Shown piece after piece: positions 18,834 to 27,419 of a stretch of 58,581 nucleotides of DNA. The translations under genes were made by a program, and so were the position numbers. Where the stretch lies: IMG/VR virus record IMGVR_UViG_3300046170_000288, positions 1-58,581 of that record; one strand, 5' to 3'. The DNA comes from a virus. The notes beneath the pieces are model-generated. The model was not told where the DNA came from. It was given only the letters and a program-made list of their open reading frames with translations, and did not search any database. Each line of letters starts with the position of its first letter. Within the stretch, counting starts at the first letter, position 1.

Positions 18834-19830
18834 CTAGAGTGCGATCGACATTGCAATCACAAATCCGTTAGTTGCTCCTCCTGATCCACTAGATGCTGCA
18901 GTAACTCTACCTTTTGCATCTACGGTGATTGATGAATTTGTATAGCTAGCTGCTGATACCCCAGAGTTAGCTAGTGTTAATGCTCCGCCAGATGCAATTG
19001 TTGCATCACCTGACATTGCAGATTCTTGATAACTTGTACCATCTCCTACAAGTATTTTACCTGATGTTACATCAGGCATTATTAATTGAGATCCTACAGT
19101 TAAATTTCCATTTACATAATTAGATATAGTATTTGCAAAGTTACCCATTAATGAGTGACTTGAACATTGATAATATAAAATATTTGGTGTGTTAGCATCT
19201 ACTGCTATTTGTGTATACGCACCAGATGATCCAGGCTGTACCATTAGTAGTTACTCCTGTAGTATAAGCCGTAGATTTATCTGCTTCTAAATAAAATCTT
19301 AAAGGGTGACCACTGTTTGTAGAATCTGATTGATCAAATCTATAGTAATATTTGTATGATGAATCTGCACCTGAAAATGTAATTGCAGGTGATTCTAATC
19401 CATCAAAGAAATATGCACTTGAAGATCCTTGACCTGAATATGGATGTGCTGTTGTTTTAGTACCAACTTTAACTGTAATTATTTTTGGCGCTGATGAAGA
19501 ACCATACTCTTCTGGTTTAGGTAAACTAATCTTTGCACCAGGCACTGTACAGAATACTTCTGTTGCACCTGCAAAGTTTACAAGAGCATCACTATTAGAA
19601 CTGGAGATAACATTAGTTCTAGCAAGTGTACTTGCTCCGCCATTTAAAGTTCCAAAACCAACTTCAAAGTTATTTGTTCCTGTTTCAAAGATACAGTAAT
19701 AAGTAGTGTTGCCTCCACCGATACCAGCAGAAAAAGATTCAAAACCTGAAACTGCTCCACCTAGTGTAAACGTTCCTGTTCCAGTAGTTGCACTGGATTC
19801 TTTTACCCTATCATTTAATTTAAACGCCAT
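18834..19830 (-). CDS. Tail fibre protein (one extra base)
   Basis: The N-terminal part (MAFKLNDRVKESSATTGTGT, 19830) and the C-terminal part join at about 19234 when one base is removed: GCCTGG becomes GCTGG and the chain reads VTTNGTAGSSGAYTQIAVDA, then NTPNILYYQCSSHSLMGN, a motif common in marine phage fibre proteins. The tail has SGKILVGDGTSYQESAMSGD and SSITVDAKGRVTAASSGSGG, both familiar fibre-end blocks. The span of 997 bases is 3n+1. Confidence 0.65.
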
Positions 19831-19838
19831 TTAAAATC

Positions 19839-20264
19839 CTACGATGTTAAACTGATAATTGCATTACTAGCAGTAGAAGGATCAGGAAACGAAATAGTGA
19901 AGTCACCATTCGTTGCTGTCTTACTTCCCTGAAAATCTAAAACTACACACAACTTATCACCTTGGTCGTCATTATATATCGCTGCAAAAGCTGCAGTGAA
20001 AGTTGCGCTTGACCACGTTACATCTGCAAAGTCTACAGATGTAGTAGCAGTTGTAGCTACAACAGCTTGACTACCTAAAGTTTTTCTAACATAGTTTGAA
20101 CTACCTGCTGAAGAAACTTCATTAGTAGTTAAAGCAACTGTGCTAGATGTTGTGTAAGGATTAGATGTGTACAATGCTATTTTAAAAGCGTCTCCGCCAT
20201 TCGCAAAATTATGCGTTCCTGACATCAATTCACCTTTAAAAGAAAACGGTACTACGTTTGCCAT
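19839..20264 (-). CDS. Virion structural protein
   Basis: 141 residues: MANVVPFSFKGELMSGTHNF, then FKIALYTSNPYTTSSTVALT and VDFADVTWSSATFTAAFAAI. The pattern (small-molecule-like beta barrel with ALYTS and VDFADVTWSSAT) is conserved in marine phage structural operons between neck and fibre genes. Likely a neck or fibre-attachment protein; exact role unknown. Confidence 0.6.
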   Translation of the reverse strand: MANVVPFSFKGELMSGTHNFANGGDAFKIALYTSNPYTTSSTVALTTNEVSSAGSSNYVRKTLGSQAVVATTATTSVDFADVTWSSATFTAAFAAIYNDDQGDKLCVVLDFQGSKTATNGDFTISFPDPSTASNAIISLTS

Positions 20265-20275
20265 ATTTTATCTCC

Positions 20276-20974
20276 TTAGTATTTTGATGGTGATTCAGAT
20301 TTTAAAGGAGTACGAATAGTACCATCTTGCCATTCGTCTCTACGTCTACGACCTTGTTGTTCGATCGCATACGATTGTAAAGCTCTTTTAAAAGATGCCT
20401 CGTAGTATTGTAACATATCTGCAGGACCTTTCAAGTATCCATATGCTTCTACCAGACAAGCGTATAAAAGTAAATCTTGATATTTATTACTTGTATAAGT
20501 TCCATTAGTAGCTGCTGGAGCTGCTGTAGGTTGTGTAGTATTAGTAATACTAATTGGTTGTTTAGTATAAGCTAAAGTAATTTCAAAAGTAGCATTTGGT
20601 GTAGGTGCTACTACCCAATATTCTGCGTCCCAATTACCATAATATTTTGGAATTCCAGAAGCAGTTCCTGGAGTATTATAATATTCAGCCATAAAACTAG
20701 TGTCTCTTTTATCTAAAAATACTTGATTTCCAGAACTATCTTTTAATTGAACATATCTAATAAATCTTAAATCAGATGGAATTGTTACATATCTATTTCC
20801 AGAAACTAAGTTAGATGTAGCATAAAATCTATTGTCATCAGAATCTGCATCTCTGTAAATTTTATTTTCTGCATTTTTAATTACAGTTGTTAGAATAGTA
20901 TTAGATAAAACAGAGTCATCTACTTCTGTATAATTTCTAATATCATCTTGTAAATTTGCTAATGTATATGCCAT
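20276..20974 (-). CDS. Head-tail adaptor-like protein
   Basis: 232 residues: MAYTLANLQDDIRNYTEVDD, an N-terminal helical pair (VIKNAENKIYRDA), a strand region with VTIPSDLRFIRYVQLKDSSG, and a C-terminal helix LLLYACLVEAYGYLKGPADM followed by an Arg-rich tail. The arrangement of two terminal helix bundles around a beta barrel matches podovirus adaptor (gp11-type) proteins. It sits beside the gp4-like gene, which supports a neck function. Confidence 0.65.
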   Translation of the reverse strand: MAYTLANLQDDIRNYTEVDDSVLSNTILTTVIKNAENKIYRDADSDDNRFYATSNLVSGNRYVTIPSDLRFIRYVQLKDSSGNQVFLDKRDTSFMAEYYNTPGTASGIPKYYGNWDAEYWVVAPTPNATFEITLAYTKQPISITNTTQPTAAPAATNGTYTSNKYQDLLLYACLVEAYGYLKGPADMLQYYEASFKRALQSYAIEQQGRRRRDEWQDGTIRTPLKSESPSKY

Positions 20975-21471
20975 TATGGTGTTAGAGTAACTGGTCCTGC
21001 AGTTACAAACATTCCTCCTGATTTTTCCGTTACAGTTGCATTACTTCCACAATCAAAGCTATAACTATTTGTATCAATAACTGTTATACTAAATCCTGAA
21101 CTATTTTCAAATAAAGAATAAACCAGGCCTCCGGGGCTTCCATTTACATTTCTAAATACAACAGTATCACTTGTTGATCTACCATGTGCAGGTTCTGTTA
21201 CAGTTACTGTAGAAGATCCTGAAGTTAAACTTAAAGGATTTCCAGGTAATAAATTTTCTGTAGCAGGTTCAGTTCTATCTGGTCTTGCATTTGATAATCC
21301 TTGAGGATCACCTGTAAATCTTGTTGGTTGAATCTGTGGTTGTTTAGCTTCAAATTCTGAATTATGTACAAAACTTCCATCCCATTCAGTTACCATTTCA
21401 TTATAAGGAAATGCCATACCTGATCTATCGGATATTGCTTGTGCATATTTTCCTCTAGATAATTTTGCCAT
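20974..21471 (-). CDS. Neck-region virion protein
   Basis: 165 residues: MAKLSRGKYAQAISDRSGMA, FPYNEMVTEWDGSFVHNSEF, EAKQPQIQP, then a Thr/Ser beta domain with VTEPAHGRSTSDTVVFRNVN. It shares one-base stop/start overlaps with both neighbours. Proteins with this YNEMVxEWDG block sit with neck genes in marine podovirus-like contigs. Function unknown. Confidence 0.6.
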   Translation of the reverse strand: MAKLSRGKYAQAISDRSGMAFPYNEMVTEWDGSFVHNSEFEAKQPQIQPTRFTGDPQGLSNARPDRTEPATENLLPGNPLSLTSGSSTVTVTEPAHGRSTSDTVVFRNVNGSPGGLVYSLFENSSGFSITVIDTNSYSFDCGSNATVTEKSGGMFVTAGPVTLTP

Positions 21472-22200
21472 TATACGCTCGGGTAATAAGTTTTAGGTGT
21501 AATAAATGAACTTGATGAAGAACCGTCTTCTTGTAAAGCTCTTTGTAATTCATCTTCATATAACATTTTTAATGATTGAATTTTTTCTGGTGAATATTTA
21601 ACTGCTAAATAATATGCAAGTCCAGCTACCATACAAGGTACAAATCTATAAGGTACATCTGCATCATTAGTATAGTCTCCGGCATCTTGTATTCTTTTTA
21701 CATAATAGTAATTAAAAAACTTACCAGCTTGATCAGTTCCTGGAGTTAAATATAAAGTAACAGTTATTTTATCAATAAATCTTTGAACAAAATATTGAGT
21801 AGGTTGACCTGTAGAAGTTTTATTAGATAATGCTTGATAAGTTGATCTATTTATTTTTGTAAGAGGTGTATCTACATTAGAAGAATTTCTAAAACTTGCT
21901 TCTAAAATATCATCAACACCATAAACTGCTGTTGCACTAGATGTACCATCAGCTGTTGATCTAAACATTGTATATGTCTGCTTGATCATGAACTAATGTA
22001 ATTGAGTTGTTTGCAACTTCCCAATAATGCAAACCTCTATTAGACCATTCTTGAAACATTATATTTAAAGAACGTCTTGCGCCTTTTAATTGATATCCTG
22101 AAACACCTTGTATTCCAATTCTTTCATAAGCTTCTTCTACAATATCTGCAATAGAAAAACCTTTTTCAAAAACTGTAGTTCCAGAGGTTGTGTTAGCCAT
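21471..22200 (-). CDS. Tail accessory factor, P22 gp4-like (one extra base)
   Basis: Starts MANTTSGTTVFEKGFSIADI at 22200 and continues IVEEAYERIGIQGVSGYQLK, GARRSLNIMFQEWSNRGLHY: this helical block is the signature of the P22 gp4 tail accessory family. An extra base near 21974 breaks it; repaired, VHDQADYTMFRSTADGTSS joins to the downstream frame, ending KTYYPSV. The span of 730 bases is 3n+1. In P22, gp4 binds under the portal and extends the neck; the same role is inferred. Confidence 0.7.
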
Positions 22201-22208
22201 TTAGCCTC

Positions 22209-22499
22209 CTAGCCAGTATATCCGATAGTAACAGATCCTGTTCCAGTTACGTCTGCATAGATAGTATTTTGAAATCTAATACCATTTCCAGGCATATACA
22301 TATCTAATCCTTCGCTTCCAAAAGTAGATTCAAATACAATAGCTCCAGATGCAGTTGCTGCATCATAAAGTTTTATATTTGTAACTCCTGTAGCTTGAAT
22401 GTATGTAACTCTAGCAGGACCAATATTAGTAGATCCTCCTGAAGCAGTTTTTACCTGTCCGTCAGCTGTAAGTGTTGTAAATTTTTGGTCTGATGACAT
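22209..22499 (-). CDS. Small head/neck virion protein
   Basis: Start set at 22499 (MSSDQKFTTLTADGQVKTAS), because a strong ribosome site (TAGGAGAAAACA) lies just before it; the open frame extends 14 codons further upstream without such a site. 96 residues, beta-rich, with FESTFGSEGLDMYMPGNGIR and IYADVTGTGSVTIGYTG. Resembles small head decoration or stabilising proteins. Confidence 0.6.
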   Translation of the reverse strand: MSSDQKFTTLTADGQVKTASGGSTNIGPARVTYIQATGVTNIKLYDAATASGAIVFESTFGSEGLDMYMPGNGIRFQNTIYADVTGTGSVTIGYTG

Positions 22500-22554
22500 A
22501 TTGTTTTCTCCTATTAAATTTATGTGGACCCGAAGGTCCACACTAAATTAATTA

Positions 22555-22959
22555 TTATGCTATTGTTGCACCTTGAACTGAAGTTGCAATCCAACCAATA
22601 GTACTATTCCAAACTAAAGTAGCCGATTCAGCTACTGCATCGAACGTAATATTAGTTCCATTTGCAAAAGTAGTTGGAGTTAAAGTTCCATCTCCACCGT
22701 CAACAATCATATTAACGATTTTAATTTGACCTGAAGTTGTACCATCAGCTAAAGTTAATGCATTAGCTCCAGTAGTAGTTAACTCAGTTACTAAGTTAGT
22801 TAAATCAACTGCACCAGCACCAGATAAAGATTGAACTCCACCTGTAATAGATGCTCCGTAAGTGGCACTAACTGTAACAGCACCTGTAGTTGCGTTTTTT
22901 GTTATTTGTTCAAAACCGTTTTCCGATCGTACCGGTCCTGAAAATGTAGTATTTGCCAT
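22555..22959 (-). CDS. Head fibre/decoration-like protein
   Basis: 134 residues: MANTTFSGPVRSENGFEQIT, then a Thr/Ala/Gly-rich beta body ending WNSTIGWIATSVQGATIA. The FSGPVRSENGF head is common in marine phage virion proteins located next to capsid genes. It is the first gene after an apparent promoter and leader hairpin (22981-23073), so it may be made in high amount. Confidence 0.65.
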   Translation of the reverse strand: MANTTFSGPVRSENGFEQITKNATTGAVTVSATYGASITGGVQSLSGAGAVDLTNLVTELTTTGANALTLADGTTSGQIKIVNMIVDGGDGTLTPTTFANGTNITFDAVAESATLVWNSTIGWIATSVQGATIA

Positions 22960-22980
22960 ATTATTATCCTCCTAGTTTCC

Positions 22981-23021
22981 GAACATAGTCTCTAGGCCGT
23001 CGACTATACGCGTCTATGTTC
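22981..23021 (-). promoter_or_regulatory. Leader stem-loop with two alternative pairings
   Basis: GAACATAG (22981-22988) and CTATGTTC (23014-23021) form a perfect 8-bp inverted repeat. Inside it ATAGTC and GACTAT also pair, sharing bases with the outer arm, so two exclusive folds are possible. It lies in the 5' leader between the promoter at 23045-23073 and the start at 22959. Could regulate translation or stabilise the message. Confidence 0.45.
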
Positions 23022-23044
23022 TAATTATATTGTATAGTGAGTTT

Positions 23045-23073
23045 TTTATATACTAGTTTTGAGTAGAGTGCAA
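23045..23073 (-). promoter_or_regulatory. Promoter TTGCAC-N17-TATAAA for head/neck genes
   Basis: On the minus strand TTGCAC (23073-23068), a 17-base spacer and TATAAA (23050-23045). Transcription would begin near 23038 and enter the hairpin leader and the gene at 22959. It matches the bacterial housekeeping-sigma consensus in both boxes and spacing. It is one of only two good promoters seen inside or before the late block. Confidence 0.5.
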
Positions 23074-23121
23074 GAAATCCTACAGTGCGGAGTGGAATTT
23101 TTCCAACGATGTAGCTTTTGA

Positions 23122-23331
23122 TTAAGTAGCTACTGAAACTTCAGGAGCAGAACCTTCAATACTGTTCTTTAAGTGAGCAATTCTAGCTTCTTCAAGCTTG
23201 ATGTCTGTGATGATCTGTTTGACTTTGTCGTCAATTCTAACCATCTCAAGAGTGTATCTATCGTTAGACAGATGCTCCTGTTCCCACTTCAACTCCAAGG
23301 ACCTTTTTTGTTTGTATAGGTCTTGTATCAT
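23122..23331 (-). CDS. Small coiled-coil protein
   Basis: 69 residues starting MIQDLYKQKRSLELKWEQEH, helical throughout with heptad-like spacing, ending EGSAPEVSVAT. An AGGAGG ribosome site lies 7 bases before the ATG inside the end of the upstream gene, which it overlaps by 68 bases. Placed just after the capsid gene. Function unknown. Confidence 0.55.
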   Translation of the reverse strand: MIQDLYKQKRSLELKWEQEHLSNDRYTLEMVRIDDKVKQIITDIKLEEARIAHLKNSIEGSAPEVSVAT

Positions 23332-23524
23332 CTATAACCTCCTCATAGGTTATTCTGTATTTATCGGAAGCAAATACTTTAGCTCCGATATGTTCCCATT
23401 TTATAACATTTTCTCCTAGTTTGTCAACTATGGCTTGTTCAAGGGAAATAGCATTATCTTCTGATAACACTTCAAATTTTGCATAATGATCGTAGGCATT
23501 TATTGTAACTGTAAATTTTTTCAT
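23264..23524 (-). CDS. Small protein downstream of capsid gene
   Basis: Start set at 23524 (MKKFTVTINAYDHYAKFEVL), preceded by GAAAGGAA; the frame is open 16 codons further up without a better site. A compact alpha/beta chain with IVDKLGENVIKWEHIGAKVF. The last 23 codons (after YEEVIDD) overlap the next gene in another frame and look unlike the rest, so the true C-terminus may be earlier, perhaps hidden by an indel. Confidence 0.5.
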   Translation of the reverse strand: MKKFTVTINAYDHYAKFEVLSEDNAISLEQAIVDKLGENVIKWEHIGAKVFASDKYRITYEEVIDDTRPIQTKKVLGVEVGTGASV

Positions 23525-23584
23525 GAAATTCCTTTCTACTTTCATAATGAGGCGGAACTGTGTCCGCCTCAAAATTTCTAATTA

Positions 23585-24487
23585 TTATGCACCTGGTGAT
23601 GCAAAAATACCTCTATAGTCAGATACACCAAATGAGTATCTTTCTCTAGCTTTGTATCTTACGTTACCAGTGTCAAAGTCACCTTCCATTGCAGTTTTGA
23701 TAGCTGCTCTGTCAAAGTACTTCATACCGTTAGGCACGTCAGTGATAATGTAGAATGCATCTGGATCAGTTAAGAAATTGTTCACTCTATAACCTTGAGG
23801 AACCATTCCCATAGAAACGATTGCATTGATGTCATTATCAGCAGTACCAACTCTACCTTGAGATTTCATTAATCTCTCAGCAGTGAACTGAAGTTCAGAA
23901 GGGATAATCATTTTAACACCTCTTGCAGCAATTTTTAGACCTCTTTCGTCTGTCATTGCAGCAATGTCAATTAATGATTGCTCTAGTGAAGTTTCGTTCA
24001 AGTCAGAAGCCGTTGCTAATGTGTTTGATACAGTTCCACTTACAGTTGGGTGGTTAGTTGCAAATAATGCAGAACCATCACCTGAAGTGAATGTACCGAA
24101 ACCATTAATTAAAGGGCTTACCGCTTTAACTTGTTTAGTGTTCGCCATAGATCTAGCTAACGCTTTTGTATATCTACTAGCAAGTCTGTCATACAAGTTA
24201 TCCTCAATAGCTTCTTCAGTAATTGCAAAAGCAAGAGCCACAGTTTCATGTGTGTATCTTGCAGTGAAAGTTTCTTGAGCATTGTCAAAAACAACTCCAC
24301 TTCCTTCTGCTTTAGTCTGAGCTTGAGCAAAACCTGATAACATAACTTCTTCTTCAAACGCTCTGTCTGAAGACTCAGTAGTGTATATTTCAGCATGCTG
24401 ATTCTCGTAACGTTTATATTCCAGTCCGAATAGTGCATTCAAACCTGGTTCTAGTTCTTTAACTAGTTGTCCTCTTGATATCGCCAT
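23585..24487 (-). CDS. Major capsid protein
   Basis: 300 residues: MAISRGQLVKELEPGLNALF, then FEEEVMLSGFAQAQTKAEGS, an E-loop-like strand region with YTHETVALAFAITEEAIEDN, and the core FATNHPTVSG, LIDIAAMTDERGLKIAARGV, KMIIPSELQFTAERLMKS. The C-terminal VPNGMKYFDRAAIKTAMEGD, then RYSFGVSDYRGIFASPGA is typical of capsid proteins with the Mu-type major head pattern. It sits after the scaffold and decoration genes in the expected order, which supports the call strongly. Confidence 0.85.
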   Translation of the reverse strand: MAISRGQLVKELEPGLNALFGLEYKRYENQHAEIYTTESSDRAFEEEVMLSGFAQAQTKAEGSGVVFDNAQETFTARYTHETVALAFAITEEAIEDNLYDRLASRYTKALARSMANTKQVKAVSPLINGFGTFTSGDGSALFATNHPTVSGTVSNTLATASDLNETSLEQSLIDIAAMTDERGLKIAARGVKMIIPSELQFTAERLMKSQGRVGTADNDINAIVSMGMVPQGYRVNNFLTDPDAFYIITDVPNGMKYFDRAAIKTAMEGDFDTGNVRYKARERYSFGVSDYRGIFASPGA

Positions 24488-24499
24488 GTTCTATACTCC

Positions 24500-25066
24500 T
24501 TACGTACCAGTTGTTACTTTAAGTTCATGTTCTGCAATCACAACAACCCAATTAACGTTAGCAGATGCTACCGTATTGTTTGATGGATCTTTAGATGCTC
24601 CCATGATCTTTAATTGTTGAGCAGTAGTGTTTAGAGTAGAATCATCTAGCTCTACACCTGAAATGTAGTCAGGTGAAGATCCTGCTGCGTAAGCAAGGTC
24701 TGCAGTTTTACCTACATCAGTTACTGCTGAAGCACCAGCATTGTTTGATTGAATCTCGAACCTTTCATAAGGGTCGTCAGAAACATAACCAACAATATCT
24801 GTTGCTGTGTTACTAGCTTCCAAGTGGTTAGCCCACGTTGGTTTGCTTGTTGATGCGTCAGTATAAAAAACACCATTTAGTGATCCTCTAAGATTGCCAC
24901 CTGCGCCAGCTACTAATAAGTAACCGCCTGAAGTTTTCACTGGATCCCATTGATAGATCGCAGCTGAACTTGCAGCAATGCTGTATTCAGATAAACCTTG
25001 GTTGTCTCTATTCTGACCAACTTTTCCTATTGCTTTCAAACCGAAAGCGGCGTCTTGATTTGCCAT
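24500..25066 (-). CDS. Capsid-associated (decoration/stabilising) protein
   Basis: 188 residues: MANQDAAFGLKAIGKVGQNR, then SEYSIAASSAAIYQWDPVKT and GVFYTDASTSKPTWANHLEA. The pattern, a beta barrel with AIYxGDPVK and GVFY, is found immediately upstream of capsid genes in many phages. Probably a head protein that binds the capsid surface or lattice. Confidence 0.7.
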   Translation of the reverse strand: MANQDAAFGLKAIGKVGQNRDNQGLSEYSIAASSAAIYQWDPVKTSGGYLLVAGAGGNLRGSLNGVFYTDASTSKPTWANHLEASNTATDIVGYVSDDPYERFEIQSNNAGASAVTDVGKTADLAYAAGSSPDYISGVELDDSTLNTTAQQLKIMGASKDPSNNTVASANVNWVVVIAEHELKVTTGT

Positions 25067-25132
25067 AGTTGTGTCCTCCTATTAGACATTAGTTTAGTTT
25101 ATCCTTGGATAGCTCTAGTAATCGTTAAAAAA

Positions 25133-25597
25133 TTAACTTTTCTTTGAACCACCGAAGGTTACACGAGTCTGTCGATCAATATTGATCGGCATACTTGGAT
25201 GCTGTTCCTTCATAAGATCGTTGTCTACTGCTTCAACGTTGTCCTGACCTTGTTTAACATAATAGTCAGTTCGTTGTTCTGCAATCTCTTCCGGTACCCT
25301 AGCCAGCACTAGGCCTCCTACTCCGATTACCCCTTTGTATTTTCCATCATCCACAATTGGAAATTCAGAATCTGGATATTCATCAGCTCTTACAAGCTCG
25401 TATCCGGATCTAAGTCTTCCTGCAACGTTTTTAGTGTCTTGGAATCCCATAGATTCTACTCTGATCCATCTGTGTTTAAAACCTGTTGGTGCAGGGGGTG
25501 CATCTAAAGATGAAGGTGGAGTCCAAACTTTTTTCTTTTGAGTTTTTTCTCTTGTTTGACTCGCACGGGATGCTCTTTTGTCATTATTATTTTCCAT
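25133..25597 (-). CDS. Conserved head-operon protein
   Basis: 154 residues: basic N-terminus (NNDKRASRASQTREKTQKKK), then PTGFKHRWIRVESMGFQDTK and VAGRLRSGYELVRADEYPDS, IGVGGLVLARVPEEIAEQR. Proteins with HRWxR...N...R..GY..V.. sit between scaffold and capsid genes in many marine phages. Likely a head assembly factor; function not established. Confidence 0.65.
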   Translation of the reverse strand: MENNNDKRASRASQTREKTQKKKVWTPPSSLDAPPAPTGFKHRWIRVESMGFQDTKNVAGRLRSGYELVRADEYPDSEFPIVDDGKYKGVIGVGGLVLARVPEEIAEQRTDYYVKQGQDNVEAVDNDLMKEQHPSMPINIDRQTRVTFGGSKKS

Positions 25598-25601
25598 ATG
25601 C

Positions 25602-26609
25602 TTATGCCTCCTTCGTGATTTTTAATTGTTTCGCATATTCTTCTAGTGGCACACCTAATTTTTTAGCGATTGCTACCTGTGATGATGTGAGTCTCACAGT
25701 CTTGCGACCAGTGTTTGTACTTCGCTTCGCACTAGCTACTGTTTGTACGGGTTTGGTCGTTTCCCCTTTATCTGATGTATTTGTATCAAATTTGTGGGGG
25801 AATTCAAGTCTTATTCTTTTATCTATTTCAGAATAGTACTCATCAGACTGAGGATCATAACCTTCTTCCTCTGTAAGCTTCTTATGTAGATCAAAAGCGG
25901 TATAAGTCATAGCATTATCTTGACCAAACCAAGCATTTCTAGATGCCCATGTTTCAGCCTTAGGATCTGGTGTTCCCTGTGCCGCTTGCTGTCTATTTAA
26001 GTTTATATTAGAACTTTTAACTTCTTTAGCTCTATTAGCTTTATACTGTTCTTGAGCAACTATAGTTTCTTTAAGTTTAGCATTTTTATAACTTAACTCA
26101 GAGATTGCAGTTTGAGCTTCAACTTCAGCATTTATATCTCCAGCTTCTCTTGCTGCTGCAAGTTTTGCTTTTGCTGCTTGAAGACCATTAACAACACTTT
26201 CTTCAGCGTTTTTAAAAAACTCTGGTTCAAACTTTGATATTTTTGCTTCAGCTGCTTCTTTTGCTTTTATTTGAGATTGAGCATAACTTAAAGCTTCATC
26301 TTTTTGTCTCTCAGCTTCTCTCCATTTGTGAGTAAGTTTAGCTATTCTTCTTTGTACTCCATCAGAATACTTTTCTAATTCTTGTTCTTTATCATCTTTT
26401 TCAGAATCTTCTTTCTTATCTTCTAATTTAATTTCTCTTTCATTTTCAAAAGTTTTATCTTCACCTTCTTTTTCTTCTACAACAGGTCTTACTGTTGGTT
26501 CTTCTTTTACTTCTGGTTGTTCAATTTCTGTTGAATTATTTTCTTCAGGAATATCAACATCCATTTCTGGACCAGATGTATCTATATCTACTTTATTATC
26601 TATTGGCAT
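25602..26609 (-). CDS. Scaffolding protein
   Basis: 335 residues. The N-terminal ~100 residues are highly acidic (EEKEGEDKTFENEREIKLED). Residues about 95-205 form a long Lys/Glu/Ala coiled coil (RQKDEALSYAQSQIKAKEAA). The C-terminal end contains TSSQVAIAKKLGVPLEEYAK, a small helix-turn-helix-like block typical of scaffold ends that contact capsid. Location just upstream of the decoration and capsid genes fits scaffolding of the procapsid. Confidence 0.75.
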   Translation of the reverse strand: MPIDNKVDIDTSGPEMDVDIPEENNSTEIEQPEVKEEPTVRPVVEEKEGEDKTFENEREIKLEDKKEDSEKDDKEQELEKYSDGVQRRIAKLTHKWREAERQKDEALSYAQSQIKAKEAAEAKISKFEPEFFKNAEESVVNGLQAAKAKLAAAREAGDINAEVEAQTAISELSYKNAKLKETIVAQEQYKANRAKEVKSSNINLNRQQAAQGTPDPKAETWASRNAWFGQDNAMTYTAFDLHKKLTEEEGYDPQSDEYYSEIDKRIRLEFPHKFDTNTSDKGETTKPVQTVASAKRSTNTGRKTVRLTSSQVAIAKKLGVPLEEYAKQLKITKEA

Positions 26610-26628
26610 AGTTTATCTCCTTCTATGA

Positions 26629-27087
26629 TTAATATTGATGAAGTATATCTTCAGGGTTATCAATGGTTGCTAAAACTTCATCATCATTTAGCATTCTTAT
26701 TTCCCCACCATCTATTTGGATTCTTGATCCTGCATATCTTGCAAAGATAACCCAATCACCTTTTTTACACCAAGGTCCTTCTGGAAATTTTTCTTTATCA
26801 TAACAGTGTGGACCCATTTCAAGAACTAAACCACAAGTAGATCCTACTTGTTGTTTTTCTAAAGTTTCTTGTCCAAGATATAATCCACCTTTAGTTTTCT
26901 CCTTCATTTTAAAAGGAAGAACAACTAATCTCCATCCAGTTGGTCTAGGTAATTTATTTGATTCTTTTGTTTTAAGACGTTCGTAACCGTCTATTTCTTT
27001 TTGATTGTCTTCTTCGTATTTATTTAATAGTGCCGATTTAACTTTCGGTTCTTCCGAAGTCGATGACGTTTTCTCTTTCAGTATCAT
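26629..27087 (-). CDS. GroES-like co-chaperonin (phage-encoded)
   Basis: 152 residues. After a charged 45-residue head comes a GroES-like barrel: PTGWRLVVLPFKMKEKTKGG, LYLGQETLEKQQVGSTCGLV, LEMGPHC, GPWCKKGDWVIFARYAGSRI, and EIRMLNDDEVLATI. These match the GroES beginning, the flexible loop region, GxVxxxGP, GDxVxF and the final strand (host GroES is ~95 residues; the extra head is an addition). It would cap host GroEL to fold virion proteins, as T4 gp31 does. The scaffold and capsid genes follow directly, consistent with a capsid-folding role. Confidence 0.75.
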   Translation of the reverse strand: MILKEKTSSTSEEPKVKSALLNKYEEDNQKEIDGYERLKTKESNKLPRPTGWRLVVLPFKMKEKTKGGLYLGQETLEKQQVGSTCGLVLEMGPHCYDKEKFPEGPWCKKGDWVIFARYAGSRIQIDGGEIRMLNDDEVLATIDNPEDILHQY

Positions 27088-27283
27088 TTTTTTGCTCCTT
27101 TGGTTCTAGCAGGTTAGAGATTTCCTGAGATATTTTTAAATAGGCATGTGCCTGTCCCATCATATACTTGTATTTTTCCATATTGTCAATAGCACCACCT
27201 ATCATGGCATCTGCTATATCTTGATAAGACTCTTTAAGATGTTTTTGTACTTTATGAATTACTACTGTTTCTTCGTTTAACAT
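27038..27283 (-). CDS. Small helical protein
   Basis: 81 residues: MLNEETVVIHKVQKHLKESY, QDIADAMIGGAIDNMEKYKY, then QEISNLLEPKEQKND. Helical, resembling small conserved proteins found beside co-chaperonin and scaffold genes in marine phages. It overlaps the start of the co-chaperonin gene by 50 bases. Ribosome site AAAGGAGAAAG precedes the start. Confidence 0.6.
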   Translation of the reverse strand: MLNEETVVIHKVQKHLKESYQDIADAMIGGAIDNMEKYKYMMGQAHAYLKISQEISNLLEPKEQKNDTERENVIDFGRTES

Positions 27284-27419
27284 TTTTCTTTCTCCTTTTG
27301 TTTAGTAAATTTACTCTTGAATGCCAACACCATTCGGTCATTCTTATAGCACCTGTTTCAACAAATGCAACGGCATCATCTAAAAAACCAAAAAATCTAT
27401 ATACAAATCTATCTAGCAT
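27252..27419 (-). CDS. Small protein MLDRFVYRFFGFLDD
   Basis: 55 residues from ATG 27419: MLDRFVYRFFGFLDDAVAFV, ETGAIRMTEWCWHSRVNLLN, then a basic end. The first 42 residues look conserved (aromatic, amphipathic); the last 13 overlap the next start in another frame and may be artefactual. The ATG overlaps the stop of 27413-27712, so the two are coupled. Confidence 0.5.
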   Translation of the reverse strand: MLDRFVYRFFGFLDDAVAFVETGAIRMTEWCWHSRVNLLNKRRKKNVKRRNSSNS

